From: Ascidia mentula
Taxonomy: Eukaryota; Chordata; Ascidiacea; Phlebobranchia; Ascidiidae
Direction: 5' to 3'
Length of the DNA: 64,000 nt
NCBI GenBank assembly: GCA_947561715.1
Contig: OX387204.1
Location: 8,561,001 to 8,625,000 of the forward strand
Every line of letters begins with the position of its first letter. The stretch's first letter is position 1. Both the position numbers and the translations under genes were made by a program. This document shows, piece by piece, positions 54,201-64,000 of this stretch. Below the pieces are notes generated by a model, which saw only the letters and a program-made list of their open reading frames with translations, had not been told where the DNA came from and ran no database searches.

Positions 54201-55708
54201 ACACCATGAGGTGCACAACTCAAAACAGTGATGCGTCCCAAACATTGTGTGACCTTTTCGTACGCGGAAAATGTGATAAATTATAACATGTTGACAAAGA
54301 AGCTTGATTTAACATTGTTGGATCCGAAATAACATCCCCTGTGATGTGCACCCTTGTTCTAGGTAAAAGTTTTTTAAACGGTGAAAATTTTTGAAGACCC
54401 TTCATTTTTTTGCCATTCTGGTTGTTGAAACAGTTATATGTAGGTACATGGACTTCTTTCCTCTCCCCTCCAACGAAACAATTCTCTTCGAGAAAAGTGC
54501 GACATACTTTGACCAAGACCTCGTACCCAAGCGTGTGGCAGCTTTGCTTCCTAAGGCTTACGTGGTTGTGATTTTGATCGATCCAGCAAAACGAGCTTAT
54601 TCATGGTATCAGGTCAGTCCTAATTAATTTTTCCTATGATTTGTATTTAGTTTTGTGTTACGTGCAGTGTTAGACATATCTTAACTGTTTTCATAACGTT
54701 TTGTAACCTTAGTCTGATACCGATATATTGTAAATACTGAATCTTGTTGCTGTTTTCATTCGACAGAAAAAAAGAATTATAAAAAAAGTTGTTAAAAAAA
54801 AAAAAAAAAAAAATGTTTTTTGTCGAACACGCTAGATATTAATTTGAGTTTACACAATTTAACTGTTCTTGATTATATTGAACGAGTTATTTTACCTGTT
54901 ACAGCACATGCGTTCGCATAACGACCCAGCTGCAACCAAGTACACTTTCTACGAAGTTGTACAAGCGAAACGGCAAACTTCCCCATCTGCACTTATATCC
55001 CTGCAACGGCGATGTTTAGACCCCGGATTTTACGCATATCACCTGGAAAGGTGGACGGAAGGACGTAGCCACAAACAGGTGCGGACTTAACTGGTCATAT
55101 TTTCTCGTGTTATAACATTGATGTTTTTCGTCTCGTCCGTTAAGCAGATTGTTGTGGTGGATGGTGAGCAACTGAAAGAAAAGCCCACGGAGGCCATGAA
55201 ATATGTCCAGAATGCTTTGGGCTTTAAAAAGAAAATCAATTACAATGATATTTTGAGGTAAATGTCTTTGAATGTATGTTGATAGTATCCAGCAAAATTA
55301 ATAAGAGCTTAATGAACAGGTTTGATTCAAAGAAAGGGTTTTTCTGCCAGCTGCTCCCAAACAAAAAACTTAAATGTCTGGGAAAAAGCAAGGGCAGATC
55401 TTATCCAGATATGGATGAAAAGGTGAGATTTGTTACTGAACTGCTTTGTAGTTTTTTTTGTTACATGTTTTTAAAGCATTTAATATAGCGTTGACATTTT
55501 AAATGTATTACCATTACTAACGAGAAGTATAGTATTTCATAATGATTCATAAAAAATTTCAAATAATTAATAAAAAAAATTTTTTAATTTGTAGAGTCGC
55601 ATATTTTTAAGCAAGTACTATCAAGGGGCAAACACAAAGTTGTTGCGAGTGCTCAAAACACTAAACAAGCCAATACCATTGTGGTTGCAAGAGAGAATGG
55701 GAAGATAG
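48214..55708 (+). CDS. NDST: heparan sulfate N-deacetylase/N-sulfotransferase
   Basis: Golgi type II membrane enzyme that removes acetyl from GlcNAc in heparan sulfate and adds sulfate from PAPS, starting chain modification. Exons: 48214-48393, 48528-48614, 48699-48800, 48942-49112, 49174-49275, 49577-49719, 49789-49852, 49983-50086, 50200-50335, 50634-50721, 50778-50932, 51391-51576, 52592-52720, 52993-53175, 53582-53678, 54054-54177, 54444-54612, 54905-55078, 55148-55257, 55320-55422, 55595-55708; 2721 nt, about 906 aa (vertebrate NDST1 is 882). A short cytosolic tail and a signal anchor (about residues 14-36) come first. The deacetylase half includes FPHMWSHMQ and [11 protein letters not shown]. 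The sulfotransferase half has the PAPS 5'-phosphosulfate loop GPQKTGTTALYW, whose Lys is catalytic, and later RAYSWYQH and KGFFCQLL. It ends convergently with the DNAJC12-like gene. Confidence 0.96.
49473..49508 (+). ncRNA. hammerhead-like core, second subfamily (NDST intron)
   Basis: In NDST intron 49276-49576, sense strand. It has CTGATGA (49476-49482), a perfect 5-bp stem II GACCT/AGGTC with a TTT loop (49483-49495), and GAAAC (49496-49500). Where the sister copy at 37629 has GTC this one has GCC, so the cleavage site is lost. It is a copy of the same repeat as 37594-37632. Confidence 0.45.
51577..52591 (+). other. large NDST intron with a row of open frames
   Basis: Downstream of the NDST exon ending 51576, three plus-strand frames follow one another: 51720-51986 (88 aa), 52046-52234 (62 aa, with a hydrophobic stretch [20 protein letters not shown]) and 52271-52471 (66 aa). 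The last two share a frame. The stretch 52290-52440 is unusually GC- and CpG-rich. I recognise none of the products. It could be a nested gene, an old insertion or chance. Confidence 0.25.
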
Positions 55709-56504
55709 CAAGTCGCCTTATTGCTTATAAATGGATATCCTTTGTACTTGCCATCAACAACTTCCCTCACAAAGAGAATAACCTCTGCTCCCTTCCAATC
55801 AAGGAGAGTTCTTTACCTCACTGTCCACTGACCATGTTGTTTTGGTCTTGGATTCTGGTTATTGCTGCTTACATGGAATTTCTATCTTGCATCAAGATGT
55901 TCATGTTATATCTACCTCATACAGCTACAGCTTGCATGCCTCTGTTGGATCACTACTGTAACACAAACGCTGTGTGGAGACTCACAAAAAGTTGGTGCAA
56001 AGTTAACCTCAGCAATTTGCAAATCATTCCAGTGGGACCAATTTTACCATTTACAAATTTTTCTTTTTTGAAAAATAAATACTCCTATTATTTGACTGGC
56101 CAGTATATCTGCATTTTTTATTTACACACACTTTTTCTCATGATGTTAAGCGAAATGTATAGGGCATACGATTATATTAATCTTAAAATCCCAAAACTCC
56201 TCTGTAAAAAAATTATTGGTTGTGGTTTTACACAACACTGTTGCACTGTGTTGTATGTTGTTTTCTGCCAGGTCGTGCCAGTAATTTTTTATCACATGTG
56301 CTATATCTATGGTGGTATCTATGTCTTTGAGTGACCCTTCACAAAACATCATTTTTTTATTTAAAATCTTTAGCTAGGTGTTTAACACTTTCATGATGTT
56401 GCCACTGTTTCACACACATGAATTGCCAATCAAACAAGTTGTGCATGTCCTAACCGCACTTGAAAGCACCAATAAATTACCCCAAAGGTAACATTGCCTG
56501 CCTT
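55709..56504. other. 3' gap between convergent NDST and DNAJC12-like genes
   Basis: Probably all 3' UTR. AATAAA at 56471-56476 serves NDST; TTTATT near 56357 would serve the minus-strand gene, so the two transcripts likely overlap by about 100 bases. The plus-strand frame 55681-56334 is AT-rich and overlaps the NDST stop in another frame; I do not call it a gene. Confidence 0.5.
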
Positions 56505-57268
56505 CTAAATTTCATAGTTACGAAATTTTTGAAGAGTTTCAGAGAACTCTGGGGCTGTTCCATTTTGTTGCATAGAAGTGCAGAGTTCCTCAGGTTGATC
56601 TGAAAAATGCAATAATTTAAACACACAGTGAGAACAAGCAGCACAGAAGAAAATAACCTTTTCCATCTGATACCATGGGTGTTTTTTTAGTCTTTGTGAT
56701 CCAATGCATAGACTGTCAACAAAACAACATATTTTTTGTAAACCATACGTTTTTTATTCACATATGCTTTGTAACGATTTGTTCAGTTGTTCACCTCACA
56801 AATAGTTTTGCAAGAAATCCATGCCTACCATTTTTACAGAACCTCCAAGTGCTTTCCACTTCTTAAAGGTAATTAAAAGTCCGCTGCTTTTCCATTTCTC
56901 ATACTCTTTTCTTTGCTTAAAATATAAAAAAAAAACAATAGTTGTAGTGCAAAACTTTTAACATCATTTTACCTCTGGGTCGGTTAAAACCTCTTTTGCT
57001 TCGTTTAACTTTGCAAATTCCTCAGTTGCTTGTGGGTCACTGGGGTTTTTGTCTGGGTGACATTTCTTTGCTTTTATGCGATACTCGGTAAGTATTTGTT
57101 CTGTCTACAATGCAATATGGCAAAAAAAATTAGGCTTGACATTTGCCAAAGTCAGTGTATATTAATGCATGCTTGACTACTACTTACAGTTGATAGTTCA
57201 GTGCAACCAATAACTTTGTAATAATCTTCTATTACCTTCAGATTTTCAAAATCATCTAAACATTCCAT
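56505..57268 (-). CDS. DNAJC12: DNAJC12-like J-domain co-chaperone
   Basis: Small cytosolic Hsp70 co-chaperone; in vertebrates DNAJC12 supports folding of aromatic amino acid hydroxylases. Exons (minus): 57268-57188, 57104-56973, 56915-56829, 56712-56658, 56599-56505; 450 nt, 149 aa (human 198). The J domain (about residues 14-80) holds the HPD triad (43-45) in KCHPDKNPSDPQA and the EILT-like helix end EAKEVLTDPE. Next come the family marks WKSSGLLITFKKWKALGGSV and SMHWITKTKK. The C terminus, LQKFRNYEI, matches the conserved DNAJC12 end. The acidic middle of the vertebrate protein is shortened. All phases agree. Confidence 0.9.
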
Positions 57269-57943
57269 TTAATACTGTACTAGGTCTTACAGATGAGTTT
57301 TAACTGTGCAAAGTTTCCCCCAACTGTGATTCATGTATGCTAGTATTAAACCAAATTTGTTCACTAACTAAGGTGCACAAAATGCACAAAAAGAGAACTT
57401 CAAGAACAAAATACTGTAGTTAAATAAGCTGTAGTAAATGTAGTTAAAAAAAAGGTATAGTTTACAGCGCCAAAGCAAAATCAAGCTTAAGAATGACGAC
57501 AGTGGTATCTGATCGATAATAACTAGCATCTGGTTTATGGGCAGAAAAGATCGACAATGTTTATTAAATGTGACGCACGCATAGTTGGTGGATAAAACAC
57601 AATTTGCAGTGACATCACAAAAGAACTTGTTCACATAAACATACGCAATCGATCAGCTGTTTTCGATCATGCGTGACGAAGGAAAAGTGTACATTTTTGG
57701 AGTGTAATCACTGATCTCTATGAACATAGAGAGATCAGTGAGTGTAATAGGTAAGCACTAGCGATGATTCAAAATGTTTGTTGGTTGAATATATGTGTTT
57801 TCCACATGATCATAACGATAATAATTTTAAATGTGTAATGTTACGCTGATTAAAACTTGAATAAAACAATTCCTTACATAAACAGACACAAAATATGTAC
57901 ATAGCCCAGATACGCACTTTACATTTTGCCTTTTTTAACGAAC
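57269..57943. other. intergenic gap with a short hairpin
   Basis: Promoter of the DNAJC12-like gene and 3' flank of the FN1 protein gene. Bases 57709-57740 form an imperfect hairpin, CACTGATCTCTATG, AA, CATAGAGAGATCAGTG, with a 2-base bulge. Minus-strand frame 57634-57368 is AT-rich and has no domain. No gene is supported. Confidence 0.45.
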
Positions 57944-60842
57944 TTATTCTTCAGTGCGATCACCGCATCTAAAAAACTTAGCCTTACATTTATTTTCGCA
58001 TAACTTTTTGGTGTGAAGGTGTCTGATAAAATCTTGTTTAATCTGAAAGAAGATTCCATTTCAACATTAGCAGTTTAAGATCACATAAATGCAGTAAATT
58101 ACCTCATGTATCTGGGCAGGTGTAAGCTGGAAACAATCGGGCGTGGGTAGGTATAACGATCTTCTTCCGCGAAACACAGCAGTTTGTCCTAAAAATACAC
58201 CATATAATCGACTTGTTATTATAAACAAGGCCAGTACTTCCATACCTAACAAGAAAAAAATGTTTGGTTTGCCTACAAAGGTAAACTACACATTTGCCAC
58301 TGATAAAAATAAATATGACACATGCATTAATTTCAGTAGTGATGCACCGAAACAGCATTTTTTTCGGCCGAAACCGAATATTCGGCAAAAGTTGCCGAAT
58401 AAATTCGGCCGAATAAACCGAATTTTGGTGTCCTTCTCTTCAAACGTAATAAATTTAAACAAAACATGTGCTGGATTGGAACTGATCCTATCATACAGCC
58501 TTTTATTGGCACTGAAAGAATAACCTCGACTGCTGTACCAAATGCTTAAAGTTGATTTTTCGGGGACAATAAACAAATAAAACGAAAACATTCGTGCAGT
58601 TAGAACAATGATTCTAACCTACACTAAACTTTGAGTATTAGAGTTGGATGCAGTAAAAAGTTTCGGTTGCAAAAAGTTTCGGTTGCAAAATTTAGCATTC
58701 TGGTTTACACTGAAATTTAGGGATGCACCGAAATATTTTTGCAAAATTCGGCCGAAACCGAATAATTAGAAAAACCTTAGTTTCGGCCGAATAAATTCGG
58801 CAAATCGAACTTTCGGTGCATCCCTAAATTTCAGTGTAAACCAGAATGCTAAATTTTCTATCGGCCATCTGGCTTGACATACTTCGGCATTTTCCGATGA
58901 GCAAAGAATCCTCTGCATAACCACCAGACCACCGATGTGTTGTCACTCGGCTGCAGACTTCCCAAATTCGATAGTATCGTTGTTTGTTTACGAAATCATA
59001 GCCCTGAATTTTTTCAAAATATTCATACCTTAAATCAAAGTGTTTTGGAGGAAATTTAAGCAACCAGTTTGTTAATACCTGAGCACACATTGGTTTGCAG
59101 TAGATCGACTGTTCGGGCCCAGCTTTTCCAGCAACAACACAAACCAAACCGCCGTCAGCGGGTGGCCTGGGGTCGGTGCAATAACCTGGAAAGCAAATGT
59201 CAAACAATTTCCTGATGCGTTCTGAAGACTGGGGTGTTGTAATGCAGGACAGCATTTAAAGTTGTTTTACCGATATCGCGGCAATCTTTTTCGCCGTGCG
59301 CTCGACAAGAACAGCGCCATTTTATGTTATCGTGGGAATGGTGAGTTTTTGTCCAAATTTCACCGACCAATCGAACTTGGCCATCTTCAGTTACGCAGTG
59401 CGGCTCTGGTAAAGCAAGAGTTACTAGTTAAGTTTGCAATAGCATACAACAGACTTAAATAAATAAAAAATTGACGAAGTTTAAATTAAATTAAAAAGAT
59501 GGTCGGTCTAAGTCTTACATACCTAAACAAACTGTGGTTACCAACGCGTGGATATATACCTACCAGGACGTCGAGACACAGTGTAAGGTGCACAAGATAT
59601 AAGGGCATCTCTACAAACACATTTTTCCACAACAAAAGTGCTCGTGTGAATTTCAGATGTTCTGTTCCACGCGTAACCACTGCTCACTACCTGTTGAAGC
59701 ACAAACCCGCATTGCGTACTGGGAGCATATACTTAAACAGGACATTGAACGCATATTTGTAACTGGCTGTTGTCATGATCACTAACCCGAGTCCCAGTAT
59801 CACAAGCTTGAAGCGTTGCAATTTTAGGGCGCAATACGCGATGTCCATAAACAATGTGATCCTCCACCCACTGCGCGTTTACTTCAGGACGTGGAACATC
59901 TGTGGTGACTGAAAAGATTTATTGCTTGATATTTTTACTTTTGTACCTCACCTCGAACTTGGCATTAAAAATGTTAATTTCCAGCTTGAAACAACTATTT
60001 TTCTATTTTACCCGTAGCGCGACAAGAGACACGCTCAGATCCAAGACATTGACAATCCATAACCAGCCCAGTGATATCACTGGTTTGCCAGTCGTCGCCA
60101 GTGCGGTAAGACCTTCCTTCCTGGTGACACCTATCTGCAAAATTACGAAAAATAAGCTCGATTTTACTAAGTCATTAGCCAGTAAACGATGTGTGTGACG
60201 TTATCTGAAACCTTCTCCAGAACACGAAATCTGCATTCTTCTGGTCCGTTGGTCTTCTTCGCACATACAATCCAATGTTCTTCCGCGTACCTGACGTTCC
60301 CACCTGTCATCTGTAGTTCGGTATCTCCTAAAGGATCGATCGTAGCAGCGTCGTCTTACCACTAAAAAATAACAGTTTGCATTTAAAAGTCCTAAACCAA
60401 TAACAACTGCCTGTATCGGCACAGTTTTTTTTTTCAGTTACCAACAAACAATAGATGTAAAATATGAGTCTTTTGAGACTTCGTCTGAATCTTCACATTT
60501 TAAATTTTACTTTTACGCTTGTCACCTGTTGTTGCAAACCATTCACAACTTGGCAAACTAGAACTTGTGCAAGTACATTGAATGTACTTCGTGCCTTGCC
60601 AGTATCTCCATCGTTCGTTTACCAGGCGCAATGTTCCATTGACCAAACATGTTACCTATAAAACCAATTACAACAACAGATGAAGTTTCGGCGAAAATAT
60701 TAAAAAAAACACAGACAGCATTTACAAAAGCATTTGCACGTACTTCTTGCCGTTTTACCCTCCGTGAAACTTGCTTTGCACTTGCTACACCAACTACAAA
60801 TAGCAAAGCAACTGTGTACACTAAAAATCTGACACTTAACAT
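57944..60842 (-). CDS. secreted protein with five fibronectin type I modules
   Basis: Extracellular or matrix protein. Exons (minus): 60842-60744, 60655-60526, 60361-60212, 60134-60012, 59908-59787, 59690-59564, 59405-59271, 59185-59079, 59003-58883, 58188-58103, 58042-57944; 1299 nt, 432 aa. Signal peptide at residues 1-22, then a furin-type site (SRRVKR) that would free a mature chain. Each of exons 2, 3, 4, 5/6 and 7 encodes an FN1-like unit of pattern C...W...C-x-C...C, e.g. RCHQEGRSYRTGDDW with MDCQC, and CVTEDGQVRLVGEIW with RCSC. Exons 8-9 form a sushi-like block (GYCTDPRPPADGG, YCKPMC, then GYDF, WEVC and IGKC). The C-terminal exons are basic and Cys-poor. FN1 modules are known mainly from fibronectin and blood proteases such as tPA and factor XII; no protease or FN3 domain is present here. 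No orthologue is recognised. Confidence 0.8.
58341..58429. repeat. fragment of a GATGCACCGA-type MITE
   Basis: Starts GATGCACCGAAACAGC and carries the same TTCGGCCGAAACCGAATA core as the palindromic copy at 58687-58857, in the intron 58189-58882 of the FN1 protein gene. The far end is incomplete. Confidence 0.6.
58687..58857. mobile_element. palindromic hAT-like MITE with 46-bp inverted ends
   Basis: Bases 58687-58732 and 58812-58857 are perfect inverted copies. They contain TAGGGATGCACCGAA, the terminal motif of a widespread hAT-related family, plus 30 further bases of flank. The core is TTCGGCCGAAACCGAATAAT. Because the flanks are themselves inverted, a target duplication cannot be read. 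The right arm ends just 26 bases before an FN1-gene exon (58883). Confidence 0.75.
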
Positions 60843-61295
60843 GTTTTACGCTTATGTGCCTGCAACACTATAAAAACATTGAAATACTGCTGATCAAGTA
60901 TTGTCAATTTTTTTTAACAATTTGAGTCAACTGTTTCGCTCAAGCTGGGAACCAAATCTGGCTCGACCTAAAAGGTCAGGCGTTCAGCTGCGCCTTTGGT
61001 AGTAAATAGGGAAGATGCTCTTTGAAGTTCCGCCATGCGTGAAATTCAGTGGAGCGCACGGTGGTAAACAAGACCTCATGCATGCTTGTGGTTCAACCTT
61101 TATCGGTGTGTCGTATATAGTGGCCGGGCCAAAATTTAAACAAAACATGACACGATTGCTTACACAAACATATTGTTTTATGTTTGAAGCAAAAGGCCGA
61201 ATTATTAAAGGTTAATCCAGGTTATCCGGGGTATCCAAATTTTGTGGTGCTACGTTTTCTTGGTGTTGGTTGTGTGCTGTACCAGTATCATTACA

Positions 61296-61365
61296 GTGAG
61301 GAAGCCCTGCTGGATAGCAGGCGAAACGTCGGTGAATAAAGTTACGTTTTATTTGCCAGAAGAAC
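61296..61365 (+). ncRNA. degenerate hammerhead-like core
   Basis: Stem II is strong (CCTGC/GCAGG around TGGATA) and is followed by CGAAACGTC, as in the 14291 and 21088 copies, and by the shared 3' block TTTGCCAGAAGAACAG. The CTGATGA box is changed to CAGTGAGG, so it cannot be active. Confidence 0.4.
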
Positions 61366-61814
61366 AGACTATTAAAATCAATTGTTATGGCTCACTTTTT
61401 CGTTTTCAAAGAAACAACAGAAATATAAACATAAATTCATTTAAAAGTTTCCTGCAACTAGCGCTATACAAGATATTGGGGCTCAAAACAAGTGCGCAGT
61501 CAAGCAGGGCAGCGGTTCCTAACCTTTATACTTGCTTACTGCACTGCTGTGGAATTTATGAAGAAATTGCGACACCCAATAGCGACAAACCACTGAGCGT
61601 CCGCAACGAATGCTGCAATCAGCCTTCTGTCTGATACTTGATAGGGATTAATGTCATTGAAAATTGTGCCCTGGATATGGCATTATGTTACCGGTAATGA
61701 GAAATTAACCAGAGTAAATATGTAGGAAAGCTTGCGGCATCCCTAAAGGTTACAATTGGCATTCTGGTGGGAAACCTTTGTAGGCCCGATTTGTCAGAGT
61801 TACAATAGAATTTC

Positions 61815-61906
61815 GCATTTTGCAAAAATATTCGGCCGATACCGAATAATTATAAAAACCTTGGTTTCGGCCGAATACATTCGGAAAACCGAACTTTCGG
61901 TGCATC
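61815..61906. repeat. GATGCACCGA-type MITE, one end
   Basis: Ends CCGAACTTTCGGTGCATC and shares ATTCGGCCGATACCGAATAA with the copies at 58341 and 58687. The left end is not clear. Confidence 0.6.
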
Positions 61907-62222
61907 ATAATGTTTCAATTGCCTAATTGTCCAACTGTTGTGACGTTAGAATTGGACAAAGATAAAAAGTTTTTGTTGTTTAAAAAAATGCCTAGGTTAC
62001 AGTAACGCAACGGCACATCAAACCGTCCCACGACAGACGACACACCGGTGGCTGAACGTAGATGAAGTAATGGACTAAACTGCTTGGTAGTTTTTAACCT
62101 TTCGATTGTCAAGTCGTGGCTTGTGACGTAATAGTAAGTAGTTTGCCATATGTCCAAATGCCCAAGAAAATGCAGTTGCAGTTCTTACTATTACTGGTGC
62201 AATATCACTGATTTATGAAAAG

Positions 62223-63751
62223 ATGGCAACCGGTCATCGCAGACGTGGAGTTGTAATAGCGCAGGAAGAAGGACAGAAGTTCAATAGCGAATACCCTTTC
62301 TTCGAAGACGATTGTGACAGCGATTCAGATGAATGGGATAAGGACCAGGGGTAGAGTATATGTGTAACGTATGGCACTGCTGGTATTTCCTCGCGTATTG
62401 TTAATGTAAAAGGGTTGTTATTTAAAAGTGGGATAAATTATTGTATATTTCTCAGGTGCGAGGCCTGGAGAAAAGACAAGGTTATTCATGAAATGGCGCA
62501 AGTTGTCAGTGAAAGTGGATTATTTAACGGTTTTATTATGTTGGCAATATTCGCTAATTCTATTCTTATGATGCTTGATGTCAACGACTATTACCCATCC
62601 ATGCGACCATACTACCCGGTAAATATATGTTAGTTAAGTTGGTATAGTTGGTTTACAGTGCCAAATCTTGATATTTGCAGGCAGCCGATATACTTTTTCT
62701 GACAATATATTCAGTTGAATTTCTGGTTAAAATTTATGCAGAACCTGTTGAGTATTGGAAGTCGTGGTCAAACAGATTTGACTTCTTTATCCTCCTAATT
62801 TCGTACATGCAGGTAATCCGTGTTTTATGTTTGTGGTATAAATTCGTACTAACCGTGTGTGTATGCCAAATGCCTATGACATGCAGTGTTTTCCAAACTA
62901 TTTTGTCCGCCAAACGCTGTAGAGTTAAATTTAAATTGACAAGGAAACTCCTAAATGTTGGGTAAATCTAAACGTTTTCATTAAAATTGCCGTATATTTA
63001 TCTAATGGGCTTTGTCGCCGATAGGCTTTGTCCAAAGCCGGAGAGCTAGTGGAACCCACTAGGTATATCAATACTTCTTATAACCTTCATCGTTTGTGTT
63101 CACCCCTGACAATGTTAGTGGCATTTCTTTCACTCACATGTTTTAGTGGCCCTGCACAGGCTAAACGCCGCAATGAGAGACAACCGAATCGCATTGCCTC
63201 CACTTAATGCTTGTAATTGCTGAATAAAGAAAGATAAATATATTTGTATAATATTCAGTGAAAACATTTTATTAATTTTGTACCTTGTCTCTTTTCAACC
63301 GTGCAAAAAAATCAAACACAGTAATATTGTTTCTTGCAGGTCTTTGTAGATCAGTTTTTTCAAGAGGCATCCGATGAGGCGTCCTGGACGGGGGCACTTC
63401 CTATGTTAAGAACGTTAAAAGCGACTAGAGCTCTTCGAGCAATGAGAGCGGTGTCGTTCGTTCGCGGGTTGCAAGTACGTAAAAAAGTACCAAAACGTTG
63501 CCATACGCATTGTTTTGCTTCCGAAGTGTTTGCAGTCCATATGACCTGATGCACATTTGTTGTCTTAGGTTCTCCTGACAGCTCTTATCGATACGATGAA
63601 GAAATCGTTTATCAACGTGATGCTTATTCTACTATTTGTTATGTTTCTCTTCGCGATTTTCGGTTACTACATGTTTGGATATGCTGGAGGAGACGAAGAA
63701 AATTGGGGAGACCTCGGCTCTGCGTTTCTTACCCTGTTCAGTTTTGTCACA
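62223..63751 (+). CDS. CatSper-family sperm cation channel subunit (5' part, runs off the window)
   Basis: Pore-forming subunit of the sperm-flagellum calcium channel. Exons in view: 62223-62350, 62456-62618, 62681-62812, 63340-63474, 63569-63751; phases agree and the next exon lies beyond 64000. After an acidic N terminus (residues 1-43), S1 is around LFNGFIMLAIFANSILMMLD, S2-S3 include TIYSVEFLVKIYAEPVEYWK and FDFFILLISYMQ, S4 has spaced arginines (LRTLKATRALRAMRAVSFVR), and S5 begins with FINVMLILLFVMFLFAIFGY. The pore approach ENWGDLGSAFLTLFSFVT closely resembles CatSper3 (DNWGNLAAAFFTLFS). CatSper3 is my best guess; CatSper1, 2 or 4 is possible. Bases 63752-64000 are intron. Confidence 0.75.
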
Positions 63752-64000
63752 GTAAGTAGCCTACGCCTTTCTAAAACCACCAAGTGTATGATTTTATATC
63801 AAAAGCGCAGCCATTGTTCCAGCTTGGCAATACACAGCTTTGGTAGAATACAAGCCACAATCTCAGTAGTTAGCTAATAAACGTTTTGTAAAGGCTAATA
63901 AATATGCAAGAAATAAACAATTTATTTTAATCTCAATAGCCCTTTGTTGAAACATATCAAAAATGCACCATCATGGCCGTGGCACATATACATACTTTGT

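Larger units (their letters stand above)
60843..62222. other. intergenic gap between divergent FN1-protein and CatSper genes
   Basis: Promoter regions of two divergent genes with repeat debris: a degenerate hammerhead-like core at about 61296-61365 and a GATGCACCGA-type MITE end at 61815-61906. Frames at 61015-61215 and 61242-61634 lack domains and run through the repeats. Confidence 0.45.

Noticed and set aside
54793-54813. Long A run, possible processed pseudogene or SINE tail
   Set aside because: No retrocopy or SINE body next to it; simple homopolymer in an NDST intron.
55681-56334. 217-codon plus-strand frame after NDST
   Set aside because: Starts inside the last NDST exon in another frame, AT-rich low-complexity hydrophobic composition, no splice or domain evidence; treated as 3' UTR.
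57709-57740. Hairpin near the DNAJC12-like promoter as a terminator or microRNA
   Set aside because: Imperfect, single copy in the window, no supporting context; only noted within the gap entry.

Overview
The window looks like nuclear DNA from a compact, AT-rich invertebrate chordate genome, most likely an ascidian tunicate of the Ciona type. The reasons are short introns (about 60-500 bases unless a transposon sits in them), closely packed genes on both strands, and chordate-like gene content: an ovochymase-type polyprotease, an FN1-module secreted protein, single ancestral forms of MTMR6/7/8 and RBM26/27, NDST, DNAJC12, and a CatSper channel. The species is inferred; no marker in the window fixes it.

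Layout. 1-200: possible tail of an unidentified plus-strand gene. 555-16507 (+): a 30-exon ovochymase-like gene (about 1497 aa; three trypsin-type modules, the third catalytically dead, and five CUB domains). One of its introns holds a complete 6.4-kb CACTA/EnSpm-like DNA transposon (7334-13715) with a transposase gene and a DUF4806-type gene; a 549-bp hAT-type MITE has jumped into an exon of the latter. 17136-24207 (-): myotubularin-related phosphatase of the MTMR6/7/8 group (13 exons, about 724 aa). 26857-28388 (+): two-exon MFS transporter of the FLVCR/SLC49 type. 29187-38004 (-): RBM26/27 (24 exons, about 932 aa), with a decayed Penelope-like fragment in an intron. 39206-45964: a complete-looking BEL/Pao LTR element on the minus strand with two apparently identical 577-bp LTRs and a 5-bp target duplication. 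45965-48213: repeat-rich stretch with two fold-back elements and two unassigned exon-like islands. 48214-55708 (+): heparan sulfate N-deacetylase/N-sulfotransferase (NDST, 21 exons, about 906 aa). 56505-57268 (-): DNAJC12-like J protein, tail to tail with NDST. 57944-60842 (-): secreted protein with five fibronectin type I modules. 62223 to the right edge (+): 5' part of a CatSper-family sperm calcium channel.

The summed coding lengths of all the complete spliced host gene models above are multiples of three with matching intron phases, which supports the exon boundaries given. The genes are mostly unrelated housekeeping, signalling and extracellular genes rather than a pathway. Two (ovochymase, CatSper) belong to families with reproductive roles.

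The most unusual signal is a dispersed set of hammerhead-ribozyme-like cores (CTGATGA, stem II, GAAAC, then GTC or a variant) in introns of four different genes and in one intergenic region. They fall into two sequence subfamilies, one of which is flanked by long inverted repeats.
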